Positions 9,722 to 18,456 of a DNA stretch of 64,000 nucleotides are shown piece after piece. Positions within the stretch are counted from its first letter, which is position 1. The number at the start of each line of letters is the position of its first letter. Under the pieces are notes generated by a model, which was given only the letters and a program-made list of their open reading frames with translations, was not told the origin of the DNA and did not search any database. The stretch is from positions 24,482-88,481 of the forward strand of contig CACMMN010000005.1 in NCBI GenBank assembly GCA_902614905.1, written 5' to 3'. Made by a program: the position numbers and the translations under genes. This DNA comes from an uncultured Pelagibacteraceae bacterium (lineage in GTDB: Bacteria > Pseudomonadota > Alphaproteobacteria > Pelagibacterales > Pelagibacteraceae).

Positions 9722-11389
9722 ACCAAGAAGTATTTGATTAAATTCCTCACCTGCTTTTGAAGTATTAAATAGCTTTTCAATAGCTCTCTTTTGATAATAT
9801 TTTTTTGTTTCTAATAAATTTTCTTTATTTGCAATATCGATTGCTAATTCTATATATTCTTTTTTATTTTTGACTATCGGAGGATTGCTAATTTCCATCT
9901 GCTTATAAGCAGCACTAACGATTCTAGATTTTATAAACTTGGTTGGCATTGTAACTGTTGGTGTTCCATAAACCATGGACTCGTGAAACGAGTTGCCAGC
10001 ACCAAAATATAATGGATCCAATAATACAGATGATGTTCCTAAGTGATTTATGTAGTTGTCTCTACTAAGTGGATCAAGAAAAATAACCCTATCCAGCTCA
10101 AAAAACCCAATTTTCTTGAAACGCTCAATTAATTTATTGAAATAAATTTTGTTGTTATCTTTAATTAAATACAAAACTCCTTTTTTATCTTTTTTAAGGA
10201 TTTCAGCTAAAACATGATCAAAATCAGGGTGAAATTTAAACATCGTTTGTGGGCATGAGTAAATATTATTTTTAGATAATTCAGTATCATTTATTTTTTG
10301 CTCAATTTTTGGTATTTCATAAATCATTGGCAAGTGATCCATCAACAATAATTTTTCAGAGTAACTTTTTGAAGTTTCATCCGTAATTAAACTTTTAGAA
10401 CATAGAAAAAAATCTATACTTTCACTACCTGTTGTCTCAGGATGACCCCATGACATTATTTGATGTTTGGCAAGTCTGATTAGAGACAAATAATACATCT
10501 CAACTGACATACCTATATCTGGATAAAATAAAATATTAAATTTTTCTTTTTTAAAAAAATTAATTTTCTCATTCAATTTTTCTGGAAGTCTGATATTTTT
10601 TAAAAATCCATTTTTTTCTTTTTCAATAAATTCATCATAAAGTTTGCTGGTTTTTGTTTTTTTAGAATGAAGTATAAAAATATTAAATTTTGATTGATCT
10701 AGACTAAAAATAATATTCTTAAATAATTTACCGATCGTATGATCGGTAAAAAATTCTGATATAAAACCTATTTTTATTTTTTCATTTTCTTTTTTTTCAA
10801 CAACACAATTTTCATTTAATTCTCTATAAATTTTTCTTAAAGCCTTTACACTTTTGGTATTTAATTCAAGATTATCATGTTGATTATAAGATGATTCATA
10901 GTGAGGAGTTTGAATTATCTGATCATTATCATAATCTAGTTGTTCACCATTCTCTAAAATCTGGTCATAGCAGTTAATTATTTTTACTCTAAATTTTTCA
11001 ATTTCATCGTTGTCCTTTACTACTACAGGAAACAATAATTCTTTTTGATATTTCCACTTTGGATTCATTAAATTTTTAGCTAAACCTTCCTCAATTAGAC
11101 TAATCATCTCATCAATTTTGTCCTGGTTTTTTAAAATCGATGCATAAAACTGATAAACATAAGGTTCTTTTTCATTTAATTTTAAAACTTTTTTAATCGT
11201 GTGTTCTGCGTTGGCAAAGTCCCCAGAAAAAGCATACGCATGCAGTAAATTTCTTAAAACAGATAAATTTTCGGGGAAATGACTTAAGATTTTATTAAAT
11301 AGTTCGATAGATTTAGAGTAATTTTTATTTTGTAAATGATTATAAGCAATTTTAAATAATTCTTCTGTAGAAATTTTATTCACGACCAA
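9710..11389 (-). CDS. TPR protein with a divergent OGT/SPINDLY-like glycosyltransferase domain
   Basis: The first ~130 residues form TPR-like repeats (YSKSIELFNKILSHFPENLSVL). A GT41-like region follows, recognisable as KIGFISEFFTDHTIGKLFKNI, IMSWGHPETTGSESIDFFLCS, and YFGAGNSFHESMVYGTPTVTMP. Compared with the 659-aa relative at 2804-4783, it is 100 residues shorter, has WGHPETTGS where the other has LGYPGTSGT, and lacks the DLMAHTGG block (here FYPDIGMSVEMY). It may be an active transferase of different specificity or a degenerate one. It stands alone on the minus strand with a 47-bp gap to the SDR gene upstream of it. Confidence 0.8.
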   Translation of the reverse strand: MVVNKISTEELFKIAYNHLQNKNYSKSIELFNKILSHFPENLSVLRNLLHAYAFSGDFANAEHTIKKVLKLNEKEPYVYQFYASILKNQDKIDEMISLIEEGLAKNLMNPKWKYQKELLFPVVVKDNDEIEKFRVKIINCYDQILENGEQLDYDNDQIIQTPHYESSYNQHDNLELNTKSVKALRKIYRELNENCVVEKKENEKIKIGFISEFFTDHTIGKLFKNIIFSLDQSKFNIFILHSKKTKTSKLYDEFIEKEKNGFLKNIRLPEKLNEKINFFKKEKFNILFYPDIGMSVEMYYLSLIRLAKHQIMSWGHPETTGSESIDFFLCSKSLITDETSKSYSEKLLLMDHLPMIYEIPKIEQKINDTELSKNNIYSCPQTMFKFHPDFDHVLAEILKKDKKGVLYLIKDNNKIYFNKLIERFKKIGFFELDRVIFLDPLSRDNYINHLGTSSVLLDPLYFGAGNSFHESMVYGTPTVTMPTKFIKSRIVSAAYKQMEISNPPIVKNKKEYIELAIDIANKENLLETKKYYQKRAIEKLFNTSKAGEEFNQILLGLYK

Positions 11390-11436
11390 GTTTGTTAATG
11401 AATAACATTACACTAATACGAAAAAATTAAAATATA

Positions 11437-12153
11437 TTATGATAATTTAGATCTTCCACCGTCTACACCTATTATCTGACCAGTTATCCACGAGCTATCT
11501 TCAGATAATAAAAATTGTGCCATTGCAGCTGCATCTTTTCCTTCACCTACTCTCTTCATTGGGTGTGCTTTAGCCACGCCCTCTGCAATTAATTTGTTTT
11601 TTAATATTGGGTCAGCTATCTTTGATTTAGTTAAACTGGGAGCAATACAATTAACTCTAATATTAGGGGCGAATTCAGCTGCTAAAGATACTGTAAGCCC
11701 TTCGATAGCACCTTTTACTGATGCAATAATACTATGATTTGTAAATCCTCTTTGAACAGCAACTGTTGAAAACATAACTATAGAGCCTTTATTTTTTTTT
11801 AAATTATCCTGAAAGTTTTTAATAGTTTCAACTATTGGAAAAAAATTTAAATCAAAACATTTAATAAAATCATCTTTTTTAACTGCTCGAACAGGTTTGA
11901 GATCAATAGAGCCAACACAATATGCTATGCCAGCAATTTCCTGTCCTTCAAATTGATTTTTCAAACTTTTAACAGATTGTTCGTCTAACACATCAACAAC
12001 ACTGTATTTACAGCCAAGCTCAGATGATAATGCATTAAGACCATTTTCATCCCGACCTATTAATTGAACATTTTGATTTTTACCAACCATTAATTTAGCT
12101 AAGTTTGAACCGATAGAACCTGTCGCACCAAAAATTAAATATTTTCCTGACAT
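11437..12153 (-). CDS. Short-chain dehydrogenase/reductase-like protein lacking the catalytic Tyr
   Basis: Rossmann-fold SDR of 238 aa with a nucleotide-binding start (YLIFGATGSIGSNLAKLM) and the typical end (WITGQIIGVDGGRSKLS). The active-site strand has MFSTVAVQRGF, but where SDRs carry YxxxK this protein reads HSIIASVKGAIEGL: the Lys is kept and the Tyr position is Ile. I recall relatives beside photolyase genes with the same change, so it looks like a subfamily trait, perhaps a non-canonical reductase or binding protein. It is divergent from the cryptochrome/photolyase gene with only 28 bp between starts, so the two probably share a control region. Confidence 0.85.
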   Translation of the reverse strand: MSGKYLIFGATGSIGSNLAKLMVGKNQNVQLIGRDENGLNALSSELGCKYSVVDVLDEQSVKSLKNQFEGQEIAGIAYCVGSIDLKPVRAVKKDDFIKCFDLNFFPIVETIKNFQDNLKKNKGSIVMFSTVAVQRGFTNHSIIASVKGAIEGLTVSLAAEFAPNIRVNCIAPSLTKSKIADPILKNKLIAEGVAKAHPMKRVGEGKDAAAMAQFLLSEDSSWITGQIIGVDGGRSKLS

Positions 12154-12181
12154 ATTGTATAATAATACTTATAAATAAATT

Positions 12182-13669
12182 ATGAAATTATTTATTATAC
12201 TTGGAAATCAATTATTTCCATTAAAATACCTAAACCGCTTCAAAAAAGACCATCTTTTTTTTATGGCAGAAGATAACGGTTTATGCACCTATGAAAAACA
12301 TCACAAACTTAAAATTCTTTTATTTTTGTCATCTATGAGATCATTTTATGAAAATTTAAAAAAAAATAGCTTTAAAATTACTTATTCTAAAATTGAAGAT
12401 TCAGCTTTCAAAGATGATTATATTTTGAAAATCAAAAAAATTTTAAAAAAAAATAAAATCAACGAAATTTCATGTTTTGAAATTGAAGATAAACCATTTG
12501 AAAAAAAAATTATAGACTTTTCAAAAAAAAACAAAATAAAGCTTAATATAATTACATCTCCAATGTTTCTTAATACTAGAGATGATTTTAAAAAATATTT
12601 ATCTAAATCAAAAAAACCATTCATGGCAGTTTTTTATAAAGACACTAGAAGAAAAATGAACATCTTAATGAATGGCGAAGATCCCGTTGGTGGTAAATGG
12701 AGCTTTGATGAAGATAATAGAAAGAAACTGCCTAAAGGAACCAAAGTTCCCTCATTTCCTAAAATTGATCAAACAGTTCACACAATAAAACTGAAAAATA
12801 TTATAGAAAAGAAGTTTGCAACACACCCTGGTTCAACAGAAAATTTTTGGTTTGCAACTGAATATAAAGAAGTTTTAAAACTACTAGAATTTTTTATAAA
12901 ACAAAAGTCTAATTTATTTGGCGACTATGAGGATGCGGTCGATCAAAATAATAACATATTGTTTCATAGTGCTCTTAGTCCTTATTTAAATTTAGGTTTG
13001 ATAACTCCAGAAATAATTTTAGAGAGGATTTTAGATAGCCATAAAAAGAAAAAAATTAAAATTAATTCTTTAGAGGGTTATATAAGGCAAGTAATTGGCT
13101 GGCGAGAATTCATGAGAGGAATTTATCAAAATTTTTATAACAAATTAGAAAATGGTAATTTTTTTAAACATAAGCGTAAAATGAAAACTACTTGGTACCA
13201 AGGAAATACAGGACTTCCACCTTTGGACTATGCGATAAAAAATGCTAATGATCATGGTTGGTCACATCATATAGAGAGATTGATGATTTTATCAAACATT
13301 ATGAATCTATGTGAGATTAAACCAATATTTGTTTACAAATGGTTTATGGAAATGTTTGTTGACTCATCTGATTGGGTAATGTCACCAAATGTTTATGGAA
13401 TGGGATTATTTAGTGATGGAGGAATTTTTGCTACTAAACCTTATATTTGTGGATCAAGTTATTTTCTTAAAATGATGGATTTTAAAAAAGGTGAATGGTG
13501 CAATATTATGGATGGTCTTTATTGGAGATTTATAAATAAGAATAGATCTTTTTTTTTAAAAAATCCGAGATTATCAATGATGGTAAGAATATACGATAAG
13601 ATGAATGTTCCAAGGAAAAAACTTATATTATCTGCTGCAGAAAAATTTATTAATCAAAATACTATTTAA
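12182..13669 (+). CDS. Cryptochrome/photolyase family protein (DPRP type), Fe-S ligands missing
   Basis: Flavoprotein of the deoxyribodipyrimidine-photolyase-related (FeS-BCP/PhrB-like) clade: an N-terminal antenna-type domain (FIILGNQLFP), then an all-helical FAD domain with GYIRQVIGWREFMRG, HGWSHHIERLMILSN and DSSDWVMSPNVYGMG. 495 aa is normal. Members usually bind [4Fe-4S] through four Cys. Here the first position (TGLPPLD, about residue 346) is Pro, the CxxC after TKPY is replaced (MMDFKKGE), and the loop to the last Cys is shortened to WCNIMDGLYW. The cluster is therefore probably absent. Role in (6-4) or CPD repair versus light sensing cannot be decided. It overlaps the convergent GT2 gene by 8 nt. 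Confidence 0.9.
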   Translation: MKLFIILGNQLFPLKYLNRFKKDHLFFMAEDNGLCTYEKHHKLKILLFLSSMRSFYENLKKNSFKITYSKIEDSAFKDDYILKIKKILKKNKINEISCFEIEDKPFEKKIIDFSKKNKIKLNIITSPMFLNTRDDFKKYLSKSKKPFMAVFYKDTRRKMNILMNGEDPVGGKWSFDEDNRKKLPKGTKVPSFPKIDQTVHTIKLKNIIEKKFATHPGSTENFWFATEYKEVLKLLEFFIKQKSNLFGDYEDAVDQNNNILFHSALSPYLNLGLITPEIILERILDSHKKKKIKINSLEGYIRQVIGWREFMRGIYQNFYNKLENGNFFKHKRKMKTTWYQGNTGLPPLDYAIKNANDHGWSHHIERLMILSNIMNLCEIKPIFVYKWFMEMFVDSSDWVMSPNVYGMGLFSDGGIFATKPYICGSSYFLKMMDFKKGEWCNIMDGLYWRFINKNRSFFLKNPRLSMMVRIYDKMNVPRKKLILSAAEKFINQNTI

Positions 13670-14381
13670 AAAAAATTTTTTTAAATGTTAAAAAAAATAA
13701 ATTTTTTAAAGTTCTTAGTATTTCAATTCTAGGTATCTTTGAGATCCCCTTTTTTCTGTCATAAAAAGTTATTGGTATTTCTTTTATAATGATATTATTT
13801 CTTTCTAATTCAAATAGTGTTCCCATAAAAAAACTATATCCTTTAGTTTTTACATTGTTTAGGTCAAAGTCTTTTAAATTTTTTATGTCGAAACCTCTAA
13901 AAGATGTTGTAAACTCATTCGACTTAATCTGTGATATAATTTGAATTAATTTATTACCAAATTTACTCATCATTAGTCTTGTGCCTTTCATTAAACATTT
14001 TCCTCCAGATACATATCTTGATCCAATTACAAAAGGATAATCCTTTAATTTTTTTATAAATTCTGGAAGTTCTTTTGGATGATGAGACAGATCAGCATCC
14101 ATAGTAATCAAATAATCAAAATTGTTTTCAACAGCATATCTAAACGCAATTTTATGTGCTGTATCTAATCCTAATTTTTTCTCTCTTTCAATTAGATTTA
14201 TATTGTAATTTTTTTTTTTTAATTCTTTAACAACTTCTGAAGTTTTGTCTGGAGAATTATCATCAATAATTAAAATTGAGCTAAGAGGAAGATATTTTAT
14301 TATACCATTTATTAGCTCCTTTATATTCTCTATTTCATTGTAAGTTGCTGTAAATACTAATATTCTTTTATCATTATTCAT
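13662..14381 (-). CDS. Glycosyltransferase family 2, polyprenol-phosphate mannosyltransferase-like
   Basis: Cytosolic GT-A transferase of the DPM1 type, which passes mannose or glucose from a nucleotide sugar to a polyprenyl phosphate. The motifs are VFTATYNEIENIKELI, ILIIDDNSPDKTSEVV, LGLDTAHKIAFRYA, MDADLSHHPKELP (DxD metal site) and FVIGSRYVSGG. At 239 aa it has the catalytic domain without the C-terminal membrane segments of longer homologues. Neighbours are a GDP-mannose dehydratase-like gene and a polytopic membrane protein, suggesting a small envelope-sugar module inside the photolyase-associated region. Confidence 0.88.
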   Translation of the reverse strand: MNNDKRILVFTATYNEIENIKELINGIIKYLPLSSILIIDDNSPDKTSEVVKELKKKNYNINLIEREKKLGLDTAHKIAFRYAVENNFDYLITMDADLSHHPKELPEFIKKLKDYPFVIGSRYVSGGKCLMKGTRLMMSKFGNKLIQIISQIKSNEFTTSFRGFDIKNLKDFDLNNVKTKGYSFFMGTLFELERNNIIIKEIPITFYDRKKGISKIPRIEILRTLKNLFFLTFKKIFFK

Positions 14382-14401
14382 TTATTAATTTATTTATATC
14401 T

Positions 14402-15361
14402 ATGAAAGATAAAATTTCAATTGTAGTAGGTGGATCTGGCCAATTTGGTATTTATCTATCTCAATTATTGCTTAAAAAAAAATATAAAGTAATTATAACT
14501 AGTAGAAATATAAAATTAGCAAAAAAAAAAATACCCATTAAGAGTAAAAATTTAATTTTAAAACGAATAAATATTTTAAATTTAGAGGAAATTAAAAAAC
14601 TCATTTTAGAAAATAAACCAAATATCATTTTTTATTTTGCAAGCCAAAGTTCACCAAAACTATCATTTAAAAATAAAAAGGAAACATACCAAAGTAATTA
14701 CATCGGTTGCCAAAATTTTTTAAAGGTTATCCAAAAACGAAAAATCGATTGCAAGTTTATAAATGCTGCCTCAAGTGAAATTTACTCTGAGACAAAAAAA
14801 AAAATTAAATTAAATTCAAAAAAAAAACCAATAAGCCCATACGGTAGAGCAAAACTCATGTCTTTTGAAGAAACTAAGTACTACAGAGAAAAAAAAAATA
14901 TCAAATCTTATAATGCAATAATTTTTAATACTGAGTCGATTTTAAGAAACCGGGAATATCTTATTCCAAAAATTTGTTTAGCAGCAATAAATGCCTATAA
15001 ATTTAATACTATCACAGCTTTTGGAAATTTAAATGTTTCTAGAGAATGGAATTGGTGTGAGGAACAAGTCAAATATTTATTACGTTTTATAAATAAAGAA
15101 CCACAAGATTTTATATTATCAAACGGTAAAGCCTATACTGCTAAACAAATGATATATTATGCATTCAATTACTTTAATTTAGATTATAAAAGATTTATTA
15201 AATTTAGAAAAAGTTTTCTTAGAAAGAAAGACTTTAAACTCAAAAGATCAAATTACTCTTTTTGTTTAAAAAGAAATAATATAAGGAGACAAAATAAAAT
15301 ATACGGTAAGAAAATCGTATATGCGTTGATAAAATATTATTTAAATGAAACAAAAAATTAA
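14402..15361 (+). CDS. NAD-dependent epimerase/dehydratase, GDP-mannose 4,6-dehydratase-like
   Basis: Extended SDR of 319 aa with SIVVGGSGQFGIYLSQLLL (NAD site), AASSEIYSE and SPYGRAK (YxxxK). The stretches IIFNTESILRNREYLIPKI and SREWNWCEEQVKYLLRFI align with GDP-mannose 4,6-dehydratase (compare NHESPRRGE and the DWGYAxDYV region), although several GMD residues differ and the protein is ~30-50 aa shorter. A related nucleotide-sugar dehydratase is possible. Very Lys-rich with long A-runs, even for this genome. It overlaps the next membrane-protein gene by 17 nt. Confidence 0.75.
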   Translation: MKDKISIVVGGSGQFGIYLSQLLLKKKYKVIITSRNIKLAKKKIPIKSKNLILKRINILNLEEIKKLILENKPNIIFYFASQSSPKLSFKNKKETYQSNYIGCQNFLKVIQKRKIDCKFINAASSEIYSETKKKIKLNSKKKPISPYGRAKLMSFEETKYYREKKNIKSYNAIIFNTESILRNREYLIPKICLAAINAYKFNTITAFGNLNVSREWNWCEEQVKYLLRFINKEPQDFILSNGKAYTAKQMIYYAFNYFNLDYKRFIKFRKSFLRKKDFKLKRSNYSFCLKRNNIRRQNKIYGKKIVYALIKYYLNETKN

Positions 15362-16553
15362 CAATAAATACATTCTAATTTATTTAATAATTTTGTTATT
15401 TTTATCTTACTTTTTCTTGTATTTTAAACATCAGGTTGGGAATGACTCAACAATTTCTGAATGGTTAATTAATTATGAAGGTGGATTTACAAGACGAGGT
15501 GTTACTGGTCAAATAGTCATTTTATTTACAAGATTATTCGATACAGAATTAAGATGGACAATTTTTTTATTTCAATCTTTTTCTTGCACAATTTACTTTC
15601 TTCTTTTATGGCATTTATTCAAAGATTTAAAAACTAACAGAATTATTACTTTAGCAATATTCACACCAATTTTCATATTATATCCAATTGCTGAAATTGA
15701 GGTTCTTGCTAGAAAAGAAATTTTAGTATTTGTTCTTCTATTAATATATTTATTAATACCATCTCAAAATTTGTTAAAAAATTTTTTTTTAGCGGTTTTT
15801 TCATTTTTATCTATTTTAGTTTGGGAGCCTACAATATTTTTTATACCTGTTGTTTTCCTATATTTAATTATTGAAAATAAAATAGAAAAATTTGATTTAA
15901 AATTGATAAAAATTATTTTGCTCATTACACCTGGAATTTTTTTATCATTTTATATAATTTTTAACCCATTGACAGATAATCAATGGGATGTAATGGCATC
16001 TGTTTTAAAAAATGAGTTTGGTGAAACATGTTATATGTCTTGCAAGTTACTTAAATCAAAGTCTTCTATAATTCAACAATTTCAAGGAAATTTAGGTAAA
16101 TATTCTTTAGAGGTTTTTTTAAGATACTTTTTAATTATTATGATTGGGTTTTATCCACTATTGGTCTTAATTAAAAATTCTTCGGTTGATAATAAAAATT
16201 TAATATTTTTCAGAAATTTTGATAATCTTTTATTGCCATTTTGTATAGCAACCTCTCCTGTGATCTTGTTGTTTGCAATGGGATACGATTGGGGAAGATG
16301 GGTAAATATTTCATATGTAGTTTTAGTGATAATTATTCTTAATTTAATAAAAAGCCAAAAAATAATATTAAACCTTAAGTCACTGGAAAAAAATTTAATA
16401 TATAAAATTAAAGGAAAATTTTTTATTATATTTTTTATTATATTTTGTTTTGGGTGGAACCCAAAAACTGTTATAACTGGAGATATTGCTTCTTTTCCAG
16501 GTTACAGAGTTCCTGTAAAAGTATTTAACAAAATAATTTTTGGAGAATATTAA
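15345..16553 (+). CDS. Polytopic membrane protein, possibly polysaccharide or lipid-sugar related
   Basis: Unrecognised integral membrane protein of 402 aa with roughly nine to ten hydrophobic segments. The first loop carries NDSTISEWLINYEGGFTRRGVTGQ, whose GGFxRRGxxG element I associate with membrane proteins of envelope polysaccharide loci; the end has PGYRVPVKVFNKI. There are no GT-C catalytic residues I can assign. The gene overlaps the GMD-like gene by 17 nt and precedes the DCC gene by 1 nt, so it is cotranscribed with both. Function unknown. Confidence 0.6.
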   Translation: MKQKINNKYILIYLIILLFLSYFFLYFKHQVGNDSTISEWLINYEGGFTRRGVTGQIVILFTRLFDTELRWTIFLFQSFSCTIYFLLLWHLFKDLKTNRIITLAIFTPIFILYPIAEIEVLARKEILVFVLLLIYLLIPSQNLLKNFFLAVFSFLSILVWEPTIFFIPVVFLYLIIENKIEKFDLKLIKIILLITPGIFLSFYIIFNPLTDNQWDVMASVLKNEFGETCYMSCKLLKSKSSIIQQFQGNLGKYSLEVFLRYFLIIMIGFYPLLVLIKNSSVDNKNLIFFRNFDNLLLPFCIATSPVILLFAMGYDWGRWVNISYVVLVIIILNLIKSQKIILNLKSLEKNLIYKIKGKFFIIFFIIFCFGWNPKTVITGDIASFPGYRVPVKVFNKIIFGEY

Positions 16554-16554
16554 A

Positions 16555-16926
16555 ATGAAAATAAAAGTTTTTTTTAATAACTCTTGTAATATTTGTAAAA
16601 TTGAGGTTGATCATTACAAAAAAAATTCTAATGAAGATATAGAATGGGTCGATATTACAAATAATCAACAAGCATTAGACTTAACATCAAAATCTAAAGA
16701 AGAACTTTTAAGAAGATTACATGTAATAGAAAATGGAGAAGTTATTGGAGGCGCGAAAGCATTTATAATTATTTGGTCAAAAATACCAAAATATAATTTT
16801 TTAGCAAAAATTTTGAGTTTTAAACCTCTGTTTATCTTATTTCATTACGCTTATGAATTTGTAGCTTATTTTTTATTTTTAAAAAACAAACACCAACTTA
16901 ATGAAAAAACAAAACCTACCAACTAA
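16555..16926 (+). CDS. DCC family thiol-disulfide oxidoreductase-like protein (DUF393)
   Basis: Small thioredoxin-like protein with the family opening [17 protein letters not shown] (CxxC) and the conserved [24 protein letters not shown] segment. The ORF track starts at 16540, but the ATG at 16555 gives the conserved N-terminus (MKIKVFF) and avoids overlap with the membrane-protein gene. About 123 aa. Substrates are unknown. DCC genes occur near photolyase/cryptochrome genes in several marine bacteria (recalled, not checked), and the next gene here is DUF2256, which shares that habit. Confidence 0.88.
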   Translation: MKIKVFFNNSCNICKIEVDHYKKNSNEDIEWVDITNNQQALDLTSKSKEELLRRLHVIENGEVIGGAKAFIIIWSKIPKYNFLAKILSFKPLFILFHYAYEFVAYFLFLKNKHQLNEKTKPTN

Positions 16927-17029
16927 GTTGTGCCCAGTTTGTGAAAGGCCCTTTAAATGGAGAAAAAAGTGGAAGCTAAATTGGGAAAAAGTTAAATATT
17001 GCTCTAAAAGATGTTCATCAAAAAGGTAA
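16901..17029 (+). CDS. DUF2256 family small zinc-ribbon-like protein
   Basis: A 42-residue gene too short for the ORF track: [18 protein letters not shown], then [20 protein letters not shown] and a TAA at 17027. The CxxC...CxxxC pattern (four Cys) and the PFxWRKKWxxxWExVxYCSxRC core match DUF2256, which is typically ~45-60 aa. It overlaps the end of the DCC gene by 26 nt and the start of the CRTAC1-like gene by 19 nt, each in another frame. Function is unknown; a metal-binding knuckle is the obvious inference. Conserved association with cryptochrome/photolyase genes is from memory. Confidence 0.85.
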   Translation: MKKQNLPTKLCPVCERPFKWRKKWKLNWEKVKYCSKRCSSKR

Positions 17030-18456
17030 ACTATTTATATAAATTTTTAATTATTTTTTTTTTAATATTACCAATTAATAATTCTCGTTCAGAATTTTTT
17101 AAAGATATTTCAAATATTATAACGATAAATGAAAATAGGCTCAGTTATGGGGTTTCGGTTACGGATATTAATTCAGATGGAAATAATGAGTTTATAGTTA
17201 CAGGATTTGGTTATCCAAACTTAGCTTTAAGTTACATAAATGGAAAATTAAAAAACATAATCCAAGAGGACATTTTTTTAGATAGAGATAGAAAAACTAT
17301 TGGTGTTGCAGCATGTGATATAGATAAAGATGGTTTTGAGGAAATTTATTTTTTAAATACGGATACCTATAGTGGAACAAAAAAATATTCTGATAGACTA
17401 ATTGATAAAAACAATAATAATTTTTTTGACTTATTTGAGTTAAAAAAAAATAGAGAAAATCTAAACTTAACAGCAGGTAGATCTGTAGTTTGTGTTGATA
17501 GAAAAGGTGACGGCGAATACGGTATTTATGTAGCTAATTATGGCGGACCAACTAGATTTTATGAAATCGAAAATAACAAAATAGTAGATAAAGCAGAAAA
17601 TTTAAATTTGGATAAAGTTACTGGTGGAAGAGCAGTAGTATCAGGGCATATATTGACAGATAGAGCTGATATATTTGCAGCAAATGAAAGAGGTGCCAAT
17701 TTTCTATTAAAAAATAATGACGGTAAATTTTATGATGTTGCATTTGAATATAGAGTTGATGATGTAATACAGAATGGAAGGGGAACAGCATTATCAGATA
17801 TTTACTATAGAGGAAGATTAGATATTTTGAGTGGTAATTGGCTTGGTTATCATAGAGCGTATGTTTTAGAAAAAAACAAATTTAAGGATATAGGAAACAA
17901 AGCTTTCGATAAACCATCTAGAATAAGAACAATCATCTCTGCTGATTTTGATAATGATGGGTTTGATGAAGTTTTTATGAACAATATCGCAGAACCAAAC
18001 AAATTATTTAAAATAAATGAAGATGGAAAATTTGAGGAAATAACATTAAAAACGGCGCTTGAGACTGAAGGATATGGTACTGGAGCAGCTATAGCAGATA
18101 TTGATAATGATGGGATTTTAGAATTATTAGTTTCTCACGGGGAGAGTAAAGCTCAACCTTTGACATTGTATAAAGCAAAAGTAGAAAAAAATAGTAAATA
18201 TTTAAGGATCAAGCCCATCAATAAATTTGGAGCACCTGCTAGAGGAGCAACTGTAACGCTAATGTCTAATCAAAGAAAGCACTCAAAAACAATTGATGCT
18301 GGATCTGGTTATTTATGCCAAATGGAACCTGTGGCACATTATGGAATTAGAAAAAATGAAAAAGATTTTAGAGTAGAAGTTAAATGGACTAATGGAAAAA
18401 AAGTTTTTATAAATAAAATTAAACTTAATCAAACAATTACAATAAAACAAAAATGA
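17011..18456 (+). CDS. Exported CRTAC1-like protein with FG-GAP/VCBS repeats and ASPIC/UnbV domain
   Basis: N-terminal signal peptide (hydrophobic [16 protein letters not shown]). The body is a beta-propeller with calcium-binding loops: [44 protein letters not shown]. The C-terminus is an ASPIC/UnbV domain ([50 protein letters not shown]), giving the CRTAC1 arrangement in 481 aa. Probably secreted or surface-located, possibly adhesive; the ligand is unknown. The start overlaps DUF2256 by 19 nt and the end overlaps the next gene by 4 nt (ATGA), so the unit runs DCC-DUF2256-CRTAC1-unknown. Confidence 0.88.
   Translation: MFIKKVNYLYKFLIIFFLILPINNSRSEFFKDISNIITINENRLSYGVSVTDINSDGNNEFIVTGFGYPNLALSYINGKLKNIIQEDIFLDRDRKTIGVAACDIDKDGFEEIYFLNTDTYSGTKKYSDRLIDKNNNNFFDLFELKKNRENLNLTAGRSVVCVDRKGDGEYGIYVANYGGPTRFYEIENNKIVDKAENLNLDKVTGGRAVVSGHILTDRADIFAANERGANFLLKNNDGKFYDVAFEYRVDDVIQNGRGTALSDIYYRGRLDILSGNWLGYHRAYVLEKNKFKDIGNKAFDKPSRIRTIISADFDNDGFDEVFMNNIAEPNKLFKINEDGKFEEITLKTALETEGYGTGAAIADIDNDGILELLVSHGESKAQPLTLYKAKVEKNSKYLRIKPINKFGAPARGATVTLMSNQRKHSKTIDAGSGYLCQMEPVAHYGIRKNEKDFRVEVKWTNGKKVFINKIKLNQTITIKQK

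Noticed and set aside
9436-9780. 114-aa minus-strand ORF across the folD 3' end
   Set aside because: It is antisense to the conserved end of folD and also overlaps the end of the OGT-like gene; no motif.
13662-16553. Sugar gene triplet as a genomic island
   Set aside because: Composition is like the neighbours and there are no tRNA, integrase or repeat borders; described as an insertion within the gene set only by context.
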